Positions 34,280-43,700 of a stretch of DNA of 64,000 nt are shown here, in pieces (within the stretch, counting starts at the first letter, position 1; every line of letters begins with the position of its first letter). Made by a program: the position numbers and the translations under genes. Below the pieces are notes generated by a model. The model saw only the letters and a program-made list of their open reading frames with translations. It had not been told where the DNA came from and did no database searches. The stretch is taken from the NCBI RefSeq assembly GCF_000317205.1, contig NZ_AJLK01000020.1, positions 1 through 64,000 on the forward strand. Reading direction: 5' to 3'. Source of the stretch: Fischerella muscicola PCC 7414 (lineage in GTDB: Bacteria; Cyanobacteriota; Cyanobacteriia; Cyanobacteriales; Nostocaceae).

Positions 34280-34398
34280 AGCTGCCTCCTATACTTTTCG
34301 CCTCATGATATCTTGTATATTACACTTTGTTAAGATTCTATCTTTTCGGTAAACCGTCTTTTTCTTTTAGTAAATACCACGATATATTTTTGCCCTTT

Positions 34399-34427
34399 GT
34401 AGAAACGCGCAAGAGGCGCGTCCCTAC
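34399..34427. repeat. Imperfect palindrome between rpsG and fusA
   Basis: GTAGAAACGCGC and GCGCGTCCCTAC flank a short AAGAG centre. It resembles the palindrome family at 54504-54533 (GTAGAGACGCG...CGCGTCTCTAC). It touches the rpsG stop codon, so it is transcribed. Confidence 0.6.
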
Positions 34428-34429
34428 AC

Positions 34430-34900
34430 TTAGTAGCGATAATGTGCAAAGGCTTTATTTGCTTCTGCCATCCGATGCGTTTCTTCACGCTTACGAATTG
34501 AACTACCAGTTTCGTTGGCAGCATCCATCAATTCTTGAGCGAGTCTGCCAGCCATTGTCCGACCAGGTCTAGATCTAGAAAACTGTACTAGCCAACGCAA
34601 TGCCAAACTTGTGCCACGTTCTGCACGTACTTCCATTGGGACTTGATAGGTCGCACCGCCTACTCGTCGAGCTTTTACTTCTACCAATGGCGTTGCATTC
34701 CGCACTGCTCTTTCAAACGTTTCCAATGGATCGCTTCCGGTTCTTTCCTCGATATTTTTCATCGCATCATAAACAATCCGTGCGGCAAGTGATTTTTTGC
34801 CACTACGCATCACCCGACGGATCATCATGCTCACTAAGCGACTGTTATAAACAGAGTCAGGTGGAACTGGGCGCTTTTGAGTAACACCACGACGAGACAT
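34430..34900 (-). CDS. rpsG: 30S ribosomal protein S7
   Basis: 156 residues, normal length. [20 protein letters not shown], the [20 protein letters not shown] core and [29 protein letters not shown] are characteristic. It binds 16S rRNA in the 30S head and organises its assembly. An 803-bp gap separates it from rpsL, unusually long for this operon; a separate promoter may exist there. Confidence 0.96.
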   Translation of the reverse strand: MSRRGVTQKRPVPPDSVYNSRLVSMMIRRVMRSGKKSLAARIVYDAMKNIEERTGSDPLETFERAVRNATPLVEVKARRVGGATYQVPMEVRAERGTSLALRWLVQFSRSRPGRTMAGRLAQELMDAANETGSSIRKREETHRMAEANKAFAHYRY

Positions 34901-35463
34901 ACTTAAACCTTAGATTTTTGAATTTAGCTACTAGATGGTTTGTGTTTAGGCAGTTTTTATTGCTGAAATCGCAATCACACTGACCTATATAACTTGCTGC
35001 CCTCAACTGACATACAAGGCGACAATAATTATATACCTTAATAGCTAATTTAATAGCTAATAAAACCCTATTTAAAATGCTGTTGTCGCTGATAGCATTC
35101 TAAAAAATTCCTACACTCACAGCAAACAGGTGTAGGACACCTAACAAATTTAACTTAGAGTTCTAGTGATACTCACACTTGATTCATAGAAGCTAGCTGC
35201 TTGAACTTCAAACCGCCTGTGAGTAATTACTTTCATTCAGGTCTTACGTTCTGATGTACATAACTTTTATCCCTCAGGAAACTTCGGGACTGCAACTAGC
35301 TTCCGTGAAAATTATTTTCGTGTGTTTGCACGGAACCAATTCAAATTCTATCACCGAGTTTATTAGAACAGCAGTACTACAAGCATCGCAAAAACAAAAA
35401 GTAAACTTTTATTTTTGCTGATGTAGACAGACGCTTCAGTTAGTTAGTGGCATATCCCGGTTT
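34901..35463. other. Left part of the long rpsG-rpsL gap
   Basis: No reading frame of coding character. Two hairpins can be drawn: CCTACAC...GTGTAGG (about 35110-35136) and TTCCGTG...CACGGAA (about 35301-35336). A promoter for rpsG-fusA-tuf could lie here but I cannot point to it. Confidence 0.45.
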
Positions 35464-35593
35464 CTCCTCTACCCGACGCTGATGCTATGCATACTGCGCG
35501 GGTTCGGAGTCCTGGGCTACTCGATTTAACGGCATGAGCTTCTCGCCTACACGAGTATTGTTTTACTTCCACGTGATGCCCTTCCGCAGAAGG
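35464..35593 (-). ncRNA. Structured segment in the rpsL-rpsG gap, possible RNA or IS200/IS605 relic
   Basis: Three adjacent strong hairpins can be drawn (plus-strand positions). One has CTCC/GGAG, ACCCG/CGGGT and CGC/GCG nested arms (35464-35509). The second has GGCAT/ATGCC (35530-35579) enclosing CTCG/CGAG. The third has CCTTC/GAAGG around CGCA (35580-35593). It is markedly more GC-rich than its surroundings. A minus-strand frame across it (35444-35668; segments such as KQYSCRREAHAVKSSSPG) vaguely recalls the divergent tail of cyanobacterial TnpB. A relic of an IS200/IS605 right end with its guide-RNA-like 3' part, or a cis-acting leader for rpsG, would both fit. Not identified. Confidence 0.3.
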
Positions 35594-35703
35594 ATTTAAA
35601 CTAAAGGCTAGTCTGTATGACTTACCGCTCCATACATTAATGTAAAGGCGCATTAGCGACAAACGCAATTAATCGCGTGAATACTCGATTAATCGCGCCT
35701 TCT

Positions 35704-36078
35704 CTATTGTTTTGGACGTTTGGTTCCATATTTGGAACGACCTTGCTTGCGGTCTTTGACTCCGGCTGTATCTAAAGTGCCACGAATGATGTGGTATCTC
35801 ACGCCTGGTAAGTCCTTAACCCGACCGCCACGAATCATCACAACAGAGTGTTCTTGCAAGTTATGACCAATTCCTGGAATGTAGGCTGTGACTTCAAATC
35901 CAGATGTCAGTCTTACCCTTGCGACTTTACGCAGAGCCGAGTTAGGTTTTTTCGGTGTGGTCGTGTATACTCTGGTACAAACGCCCCGACGTTGTGGGCA
36001 TTGTTTCAGAGCTGGGGACTTGGTTTTCTGACGCGCTTTTTCGCGTTCGTTACGTATTAGCTGCTGTATTGTGGGCAT
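35704..36078 (-). CDS. rpsL: 30S ribosomal protein S12
   Basis: 124 residues. [40 protein letters not shown], the decoding-site loop with [12 protein letters not shown] and [16 protein letters not shown] are diagnostic. Lys at the classic streptomycin positions (KKPNSA; VKDLPG) is unchanged, so there is no sign of resistance. It is the first gene of the str cluster; the promoter should be at 36079-36160. Confidence 0.96.
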   Translation of the reverse strand: MPTIQQLIRNEREKARQKTKSPALKQCPQRRGVCTRVYTTTPKKPNSALRKVARVRLTSGFEVTAYIPGIGHNLQEHSVVMIRGGRVKDLPGVRYHIIRGTLDTAGVKDRKQGRSKYGTKRPKQ

Positions 36079-36168
36079 GAGTTACAGCGCGTGAAGCTGC
36101 TTATAGTTTAACTTTTGACAACAAATTCTGATTATATCTTTTTTGGGTGTCAAGAGTCAAGGGAAATT

Positions 36169-36255
36169 TGTTGGTTGTTGATTGTTGGTTGTTGGTTGTT
36201 GGTTGTTGATTGTTGATTGTTGGTTGTTGATTGTTGGTTGTTGGTTGTTGATGCC
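36169..36255. repeat. TTGGTTG heptanucleotide array
   Basis: About twelve units of TTGTTGG/TTGATTG between the promoter region of rpsL and the IscA-like gene. It belongs to the same STRR family as the arrays at 54.4 and 58.4 kb (there in both orientations). Confidence 0.85.
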
Positions 36256-36278
36256 AAACAACAAACAACCACCAACCA

Positions 36279-36605
36279 CTAACCAATAGCAAATGAATTA
36301 CCACAGCCACAACTAGCATTTGCTTGAGGGTTGTGGAAGCGAAAAGCTCCACCCATGAGGTCTTCAGAATAATCGATGGTTAAGCCATCAACGTAATTAA
36401 AGCTTTCAGCATCTATGACTACTTGAATGCCCTCACATTCAAAGGTGCGATCGCCTGATGAAGCAATTTCATCAAAAGAAGTATCATAATACCAACCAGA
36501 ACAACCACCGAGTTTAACTGCCAACCGAAACAACGGATTTGGTTGCTGCTGTCTAGATTTTAATCTTTTAATCTCACTTACGGCTGCTGGACTCAGATGA
36601 ATCAT
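36279..36605 (-). CDS. Iron-sulfur cluster assembly accessory protein (IscA/SufA/HesB-like)
   Basis: 108 residues with the A-type carrier fold. The three ligand cysteines are Cys35 (LGGCSGWYY) and Cys99 and Cys101 (ASCGCGNSF); MIHLSPAAVSEIKRL opens the protein as in SufA. It should accept and hand on Fe-S clusters, or store iron, in the cytoplasm. No suf or nif genes are adjacent; the ribosomal cluster lies downstream on the same strand. Which of the several cyanobacterial A-type proteins it is cannot be decided here. Confidence 0.9.
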   Translation of the reverse strand: MIHLSPAAVSEIKRLKSRQQQPNPLFRLAVKLGGCSGWYYDTSFDEIASSGDRTFECEGIQVVIDAESFNYVDGLTIDYSEDLMGGAFRFHNPQANASCGCGNSFAIG

Positions 36606-37028
36606 AGAATGGGTCTGGGAATTGAAAGCTTGATCTTAAAAATATTACATGTATCAGTGAATTGTTGGTGGTTGTTTGTTGGTTGTTGATTGTTAATTGT
36701 TGGTTGTTGTACAGACGTGCCATGGCACGTCTGTACATTGGTTAGTGGTAATTCTCGACTCTTCACACTCCTCATACTCCCCCCATCACCCCATCACCCC
36801 ATTGCCCCCCAACCCCACAAAGTGGGGACCCCTAGCCCCCCATCACCCCACCTCCTCTCATTATTAACGCGCGGCATACCAAACCTGACAACAACAGGAG
36901 CATACCGCGCGCAATAGTTAAAGAAAAATCTTTATGCAATGAAATATTGTTCTATTTCTAGTTCTAGATTAAAACCAACAAATTCAAAATTTGTGAGTAA
37001 TTGAATCTAGTACGTGACTGTTATGGCT
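36606..37028. repeat. Repeat-filled spacer with 28-bp palindrome and GC-rich hairpin
   Basis: TTGGTTG-type units (36663-36708) are followed by the perfect palindrome GTACA + GACGTGCCATGGCACGTC + TGTAC (36709-36736). CCCCATCACC heptamers and CCCCACAAAGTGGGG come next. At 36868-36911 there is a nested hairpin (CGCGCGG/CCGCGCG enclosing CCTG/CAGG), which lies about 120 bp after the cupin gene on its strand. No gene. Confidence 0.7.
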
Positions 37029-37448
37029 TTAATCTTCTGTACGAGCATAATCGTCTTGGAAACGGATAATATCATCTTCGCCTAAGTATTCTCCGTTTTG
37101 TACCTCAATTAAAACTAAAGGAATTACACCAGGATTCTCCAAACGATGGGCTGTACATTGGGGTACATATGTAGACTGATTATTGCCCAGCAACACTTCT
37201 TGATCACCACAAACCACCTTTGCTGTACCTGAAACAACTATCCAGTGTTCGCTGCGGTGATGGTGCATTTGTAGGCTTAGCCGATGTCCAGGCTTAACTT
37301 CGATACGCTTAATTTTATAACCGCGCCCTTCTTCCAAAACTGTAAAAGAACCCCAAGGACGCAGTTCTGTTGCTGCAACACCCCTGGCAGTAATAGCTGA
37401 AGGCAAAGGCAGCGCATTAGTTTGTGTTGTTTCTTGGTATTGAGCCAT
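37029..37448 (-). CDS. Mannose-6-phosphate isomerase type II cupin-domain protein
   Basis: About 139 residues from MAQYQETT. The start at 37448 is chosen because GAGG lies six bases before this ATG; longer starts (to 37496) lack a site. The cupin core is that of the isomerase domain of bifunctional mannose-1-phosphate guanylyltransferase/mannose-6-phosphate isomerases: RPWGSFTVLEEGRGYKIKRI, PGHRLSLQMHHHRSEHWIVVSGTA and STYVPQCTAHRLENPG, with the His metal ligands. It could interconvert fructose-6-P and mannose-6-P for GDP-mannose supply. The guanylyltransferase half is absent. Cytoplasmic; single gene. Confidence 0.85.
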   Translation of the reverse strand: MAQYQETTQTNALPLPSAITARGVAATELRPWGSFTVLEEGRGYKIKRIEVKPGHRLSLQMHHHRSEHWIVVSGTAKVVCGDQEVLLGNNQSTYVPQCTAHRLENPGVIPLVLIEVQNGEYLGEDDIIRFQDDYARTED

Positions 37449-37664
37449 AGTTACCTCGTTTGGAGACATAACAAAACCGTTAGTACTCTTAACCATTGAT
37501 GTAAAAATATGGCGCTATGTTGCAACCGTATAAATCAGCAATCTAGCCCACACCTGCCAAACATAGCAAAATCACTGTCTAGGGTGTAATCAATAACTGC
37601 GATCGCTAACGTATCTATATCAAGTCTTCATCAAATTAGCTGTCAACTTTTAGTTAGCTTTAAA

Positions 37665-37834
37665 TTAAGGGATAGGGGATAGGGGATAGGGGATCAGGGA
37701 CAAGGGGGACGACTTGGGGGATAAACCAGACAAGGGAGACAAAGGAGAAATAACTAATCTTCAATGCCTACTTCTCACACTCCCCCCATCTCCCCATCTC
37801 CCCATCACCCCATTGCCCCATCTCCCCATCTTCT
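37665..37834. repeat. GGGGATA array and C-rich heptamers
   Basis: Four units of GGGGATA (37669-37695) are followed by GACAAGGGGGACGACTTGG, then CCCCATC-type heptamers (37781-37825). They lie between the cupin promoter region and the 3' end of the glycosidase gene. No gene is seen in 37497-37834. Confidence 0.75.
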
Positions 37835-39943
37835 TCAACGTGGTTGCAAGAAAATTCCTATGCCATTATGAACACGAGCTGCGGTATTGGGGAAACGGTC
37901 TAGAAGTTGCCCTCCTAAGTAAAGACTGGTAGAACTACCACCGTCCAGATTTAACGCATCTACGCATCCCATTTGCTGCATTAGTTGAGCGTGTTCTGCC
38001 AAGGTAGGGCCAGCACCACCAACACGACTATGAACAGCAGCGATCATGAGGTTGCCTGTTGTAGTTTTACAAATGGCACTACGGACTGCTTTTTGGACAA
38101 TAAAGGCATTACTGAATTGTTCGCTTTTGGCATCAAGGACAATTTGACGATTTTGTACTAGCAGGGGCCCTGCTCCTAAAATATTGGGGTAATTGCTAAA
38201 TTCAGCAGGAGTGGTGGAACTTTCGATGCGAACTGAAGAACCAACAGGTAACAGCGAAGCAATATTTGTACCATTACCGCGTAAGGTGAGCAAATATCCA
38301 TCTACAGGAATCGGAAAAGTACTTTGACCAACTTTGCCTGCTGGTAACTGATTAATAATTTGATTTTTCTGGACAGTAAGGATAATTTCGTTGTCGGTTA
38401 AGGGAGAATAGTTCGCTCCCCATGCAGGAGTATAACGAGCTATGCCACTTTGGACATAACCACTATTGAGGGTTAAGATCGGCAATTTTTGGTTGTTAGG
38501 AGTGATTAAATTTTCCAACAGAGCCAGACGACCCATGTAAAATTGTCCAGAATCATTCCAAGCGATCGCACCTCGATTCAAAATTGGACTTGACAGCCAT
38601 TGACCATCCCGACGAATTGCCCCCAAAGGTAAGCGATTATTGCGGTTAAAATAACCACCATTAATGGCTGCGACTGCTAATTGCTGTTGCGCTGTCTGCA
38701 ATAGGGGAGCAGTTCCTTCCAGAGTATTGGAGTTGGTTAAAATGGGTTTGATTTTTAAGCCGACGGTACGCGGATTGATTTCTAACCACACGAGTGGAAA
38801 GCGTTCTTGACCTAAATTGATATACTGCTGACGCCAGTTTAATCCCGGAGCCCAAGTAATTGCTCGTGGTAGTAGTGTATCAGGGCGAATATCGATGAGC
38901 AGGCGGTTAGGATTGGGTACAGTGCTAACTAAGGGAGCTAACCCAATCGGAACTTGGAGACGAATAATTGTTTGGTTGTTAACTACCTGCACTTGCTTGA
39001 TTAATGGCGGGGGAGGTGGAGGAGTGTTTTGTTGATTCTCATTTGGTGGCAATAACTGTTTGAGTAGGTTTTCTGGAAATGGTGCAGGAGTAGGAATTTT
39101 TTCTACCGGGGGTGGTGGTGGAGGGGTGTAACGTTGGATTAAAACTGGATCGGCGATGCCATTTAAGGTTATTGTCCAGTCTCTTGTAGTGGGAGCAGCT
39201 GGTTTGGGAACTGGGTTATTTGGATCGTCGCTTAAAGGTTGATTTTGTTTAACTAGTGGTTCTTGGTTAATTTGCCAAGGAGTAGGACGATCTAAATTGA
39301 CGGTGATGCGTTCTATTAAAGATTGTTTTGTCTGAGTAATATCTGTGATTTTGGTGTTGGGTGTGGATATGACTAAGGTATTACCCTGCACTTGCATTTG
39401 CCATCCAGATGTTTTGGCAAAATTGGTCATATCCAAGTAGCGATACCCTCCTGCCAATGTGCTAACTAAAATCGGTGGTTTAGTCGCAGATGAATACCAC
39501 TGGATTGGTTGTTTAGTAGAAATATTGCTGTTTAATAAATCTACGCCGATGAATTGCCTAATTGCTGCATCGCTGATGTGAGTTGTCAATTGACCAGCTT
39601 TCAGACGTCTTTGTAACCATGCCCCTGGCACGATTCGACCATTGAGAGAAATTTGATTACCATAGTATATTACCCCTTGCAAAGGAGGTGCAGGTGGTTT
39701 GGGAATCAGTGTTGGTTTTGATTGAGTTACATTTGGGGATTGGGTAATTTTTGTCTTGGTTTGTTTTTCCGAAGTGATTAACTTTTGAGAAACACTACTA
39801 TAAGCGATCGCACTATCTCCAAGTGCTGTTAAGCACAGTACAGATAAAACCATTGGTGATGCCAAAAACTTGACAAGCTTGCTGATGTTAACAACTACAA
39901 CATAACTGCGATTGTATCGGCTAAAATTCGATGTTTTTACCAT
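37835..39943 (-). CDS. Exported phosphodiester glycosidase family (NAGPA-like) protein
   Basis: 702 residues. A signal peptide or N-terminal anchor (about 22-48, ending GDSAIAYSS) is followed by a Pro-rich region with a possible beta domain (85-340) and two PPPPP linkers. The C-terminal 270 residues form the NAGPA/DUF2233 domain: AINGGYFNRNNRLPLGAI, LRGNGTNIASLLPVGS, LGAGPLLVQNRQIVL, HSRVGGAGPTLAEHAQLMQQMGCVDALNLDGGSSTSLYLG. The NGGYF and LDGGSS motifs are the family active site. It probably hydrolyses sugar-phosphodiester bonds in the periplasm, perhaps in envelope polysaccharide turnover. The central Pro-rich segments (IPTPAPFP, PPPPPP) resemble wall-spanning linkers. Confidence 0.85.
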   Translation of the reverse strand: MVKTSNFSRYNRSYVVVVNISKLVKFLASPMVLSVLCLTALGDSAIAYSSVSQKLITSEKQTKTKITQSPNVTQSKPTLIPKPPAPPLQGVIYYGNQISLNGRIVPGAWLQRRLKAGQLTTHISDAAIRQFIGVDLLNSNISTKQPIQWYSSATKPPILVSTLAGGYRYLDMTNFAKTSGWQMQVQGNTLVISTPNTKITDITQTKQSLIERITVNLDRPTPWQINQEPLVKQNQPLSDDPNNPVPKPAAPTTRDWTITLNGIADPVLIQRYTPPPPPPVEKIPTPAPFPENLLKQLLPPNENQQNTPPPPPPLIKQVQVVNNQTIIRLQVPIGLAPLVSTVPNPNRLLIDIRPDTLLPRAITWAPGLNWRQQYINLGQERFPLVWLEINPRTVGLKIKPILTNSNTLEGTAPLLQTAQQQLAVAAINGGYFNRNNRLPLGAIRRDGQWLSSPILNRGAIAWNDSGQFYMGRLALLENLITPNNQKLPILTLNSGYVQSGIARYTPAWGANYSPLTDNEIILTVQKNQIINQLPAGKVGQSTFPIPVDGYLLTLRGNGTNIASLLPVGSSVRIESSTTPAEFSNYPNILGAGPLLVQNRQIVLDAKSEQFSNAFIVQKAVRSAICKTTTGNLMIAAVHSRVGGAGPTLAEHAQLMQQMGCVDALNLDGGSSTSLYLGGQLLDRFPNTAARVHNGIGIFLQPR

Positions 39944-40711
39944 ATATGATCAGGTATTTTTGAAAACAATCAACTCACACACAAACTAACCAAACTTTTT
40001 CAAATATCAAAAAATCATGACGTGAGTTTGGAACACGAACGTGATAATGTATATATGGGCTTTTTGTCTCTTGTTAAAGCAACAAGCAATTCTGCCACTA
40101 TGAAGACTGCGATTTTAAGAGCGCTAAATCACAACTAGCGCTAAACAAATACATGACAGCAGTCAAAAGCTTTTAAGCTGGATCTAGGTGGGCCATCCTC
40201 ACTAATTACTTGCTACTTAAGTGAGGTTTAGCTAGCAGCAACACAGGTGACAAAGGGTGGTCAGTAAAAATCTAGAGAGTTACTCCAGAGATATTTAGGA
40301 ATTGCCAAATGGGTATATAGTGTAATACGCTGATTTTGTTTTTGAATCAGGATCATTTTTGTCTCAAAAGATAGACAACTCAAGAATTTGATTTTTTTAG
40401 TTAAGCCGAAAAAGGCTACACAAAAGTAGTGAATTTTATTGGAAAATAAAGGGCATTGAGGAGTACATAGCTTCACGAAATAAATAAAATACTGGGTGAG
40501 CAAACCTCGTTTGCTTTACTCAGCAAAAACCCATAAGAAACGACGCATAGATTTTAACACGGGCCTAGCAAATATCAGCCCGAAGTTAAAATTTTTTTTC
40601 CTTAAATTTCGGTGGTTGTGAATTTCTTCATCTGTCAATTTAGATAATTTTTCTCACTAGCAAAGACCCAATTGTGAATTCATATCGGCATTAGGATGAC
40701 AGGGATAGTCT
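39944..40711. other. Divergent 768-bp region upstream of glutamate synthase
   Basis: It holds both promoters. Hairpins: AGCGCTA/TAGCGCT (40120-40142) and CGGGC/GCCCG (40560-40582), the latter followed eight bases on by a run of T (40592-40600), a possible attenuator about 110 bp before the glutamate synthase start. I found no clear NtcA site (GTA-N8-TAC) and no glutamine-riboswitch consensus. An 80-codon minus-strand frame (40261-40503) looks non-coding. Confidence 0.45.
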
Positions 40712-43700
40712 ATGAATAAAAAATCGGTGAATCAAGACCAGGACATGAGATTTGTGGATAACTCACAGCAGTGTACCTACCAAGGACAAAGGTGGCTAGT
40801 TGAAGAAAGAGATGCTTGTGGTGTGGGTTTTATTGCCCATCGTTTAAATCATGCTAGTCACGAAATTGTCTCAAAAGCTTTAGCAGCTTTGACTTGTCTA
40901 GAACACCGAGGTGGTTGCAGTGCTGATCAAGACTCTGGTGACGGTGCAGGGATTTTGACCGCTATTCCCTGGGAGTTGTTCCAACAAGATTTTGCCACAC
41001 GGGGAATAGAATTTCCTAGTAATAATAATGTTGCTGTGGGGATGATATTTTTACCACAAAATCCCCAAGCCGCACAAAAGGCTAAAGCGGTAGTTGAGCA
41101 AGTAGCAGCAGAAGAAAAATTGACTGTACTGGGTTGGAGAGTAGTACCAGTACAACCAGAGTTATTGGGTATACAAGCAAAAGAAAATCAACCCCAAATC
41201 GAACAAGTTTTTTTAGTCTCTGCTGAGAAAAGTGGTGACGAACTGGAACGGCAATTGTATATTACCCGTCGCCTGATCGCTAAAGCTATCCGCAATCACA
41301 ATCACAACTGGTCAGAAGAATTTTATATTTGTTCCCTGTCTACTCGCACAATCGTCTACAAAGGCATGGTGCGTTCAGCTGTTTTGGGAGATTTTTATCT
41401 CGATTTAAAAAACTCAGCTTATCAAAGTGCTTTTGCTGTATATCACCGTCGCTTTAGCACCAACACCATGCCTAAGTGGCCATTGGCACAACCGATGCGG
41501 CTTTTGGGTCATAACGGCGAAATCAACACCTTATTGGGTAATATCAACTGGATGACAGCTAGACAAGCAAGTTTAGAGCATCCAGTGTGGGGCGATCGCA
41601 TTGAGGAACTCAAGCCCTTTGTCAATATTAATAACAGTGACTCGGCAACTTTAGATAATGTCTTTGAGTTACTGGTTCGTTCCGGTCGTAGCCCCCTGGA
41701 AGCCTTGATGATCATGGTTCCAGAAGCCTATCAAAATCAACCATCTCTGCGTGATTACCCGGAGATTATCGATTTCTATGAATACTATAGTGGTCTCCAG
41801 GAAGCATGGGACGGGCCAGCACTTTTAGTATTTAGCGATGGTCGCAAAGTAGGCGCAACCCTGGATCGGAATGGTTTAAGACCTGCGCGTTATTGCATCA
41901 CCAAAGATGACTACATCATCGTTGCTTCCGAAGCTGGAGTTGTGTCATTAGATGAAGCCAACATCATCGAAAAAGGCAGACTCGGGCCAGGACAAATGAT
42001 TGCTGTAGATTTAGAAAGCAATGAAGTCCTGAAAAACTGGGACATCAAGCAGCGCATTGCGAAAAAACAACCCTATGGAGAATGGTTGCGGCAACATCGG
42101 CAAGAACTTAAAACTTTGGTTAATGGTCATTGGTCATCAGTTAATGGTAATGGAATCCACGCCAACGGAAATGGCAATGGACTCCGAACAACCACCAACG
42201 ATCAACCAACACCCCATATAGATAGACAAACCCTGCTACGGCATCAAATTGCCTTTGGCTATACCACAGAAGATGTGGAAATGGTAATTCAGCCAATGGC
42301 AATAGATGGCAAAGAACCAACTTTCTGCATGGGTGATGATATTCCTTTAGCAGTTCTCTCAGAAAAACCCCACCTGCTGTACGACTACTTCAAGCAACGT
42401 TTTGCCCAGGTGACAAACCCCGCTATTGACCCATTGCGGGAAAAATTGGTGATGTCGTTAAAAGTAGAACTAGGCGAACGGGGTAATTTGTTAGACCCCA
42501 AACCCGAATATGCGCGACGGTTGAAACTAGAGTCACCAGTATTGACAGAAGCGGAACTGGAAGCCATTAAAAATTCCGAGTTTACGACAGCTGAGTTATC
42601 CACACTATTTACAATCGCCAAAGGCCCAGAAGAGTTAAAAGCCGCAGTCAAGGCTTTGCAAATCAAAGCAACAGAGGCAGTGCGTGCTGGCGCCAAGATT
42701 TTAGTCCTCAGCGATCGCGCTGGTGAAGGCATCAGTTCAGAATACTCTTACATTCCTCCCTTGTTGGCGGTGGGTGCAGTACACCATCACCTCATTGAGG
42801 AGGGATTGCGGATGAAAGCATCCCTGGTGGTTGATACAGCGCAATGCTGGAGTACTCATCATTTTGCTTGTTTAATTGGCTACGGTGCAGGTGCGGTTTG
42901 CCCGTACATGGCTTTAGAAACAGTGCGTGATTGGTGGGCAGATCCGAAAACACAGCAATTCATGGAGCGCGGTAAAATTGCTACCCTCACCCTAGACCAA
43001 GCGATCGGTAACTATCGTCAAGCTGTAGAAGGTGGTTTGCTGAAAATTCTCTCAAAGATGGGAATTTCCTTACTCGCTAGCTACCAAGCAGCCCAAATAT
43101 TTGAAGCGATTGGTATTGGTGGCGACCTGCTGCAACTGGGTTTCAAGGGTACAACTTCCCGCATCGGCGGTTTGAGTGTCAGCGACCTAGCCCAAGAGGT
43201 GTTATCTTTCCACAGCAAGGCTTTCCCGGAACTGACAACCAAGAAGCTAGAAAACCTTGGTTTTGTCAATTATCGTCCCGGTGGCGAGTACCACATGAAC
43301 AGCCCGGAACTGGCGAAAGCACTGCACAAAGCTGTTGATGGCAAAAACTACGACCACTACGAAGTTTATAAGAAGTATCTGCAACAAAGACCGTTAACTG
43401 CACTGCGGGACTTGCTAGATTTCCAAAGCGATCGCGCGCCCATTCCGATAGAAGAAGTAGAACCAGTCAGCGAAATTGTCAAGCGCTTCTGTACAGGCGG
43501 TATGTCCTTAGGGGCGTTGTCACGGGAAGCTCATGAAACTTTGGCGATCGCCATGAATCGTATCGGTGGTAAATCTAATTCTGGAGAAGGCGGTGAAGAT
43601 CCAGTCCGGTTCACAGTCTTGGATGATGTAGACACTTCTGGTCATTCACCGACCCTCGCTCACCTCAAAGGATTACGCAACGGTGATACCGCTTCCAGCG

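Noticed and set aside
35444-35668. 74-codon minus-strand frame in the rpsL-rpsG gap as a real gene
   Set aside because: It follows the hairpin-rich sequence, has no start signal and no clear domain. It is kept only as a possible transposon relic.
40261-40503. 80-codon minus-strand reading frame upstream of glutamate synthase
   Set aside because: The composition is typical of AT-rich non-coding DNA (many Phe, Leu, Lys), with no ribosome site and no recognisable family.
39944-40711. Glutamine riboswitch or NtcA site before glutamate synthase
   Set aside because: I looked for the glutamine-riboswitch core and for GTA-N8-TAC and found no convincing match by eye.
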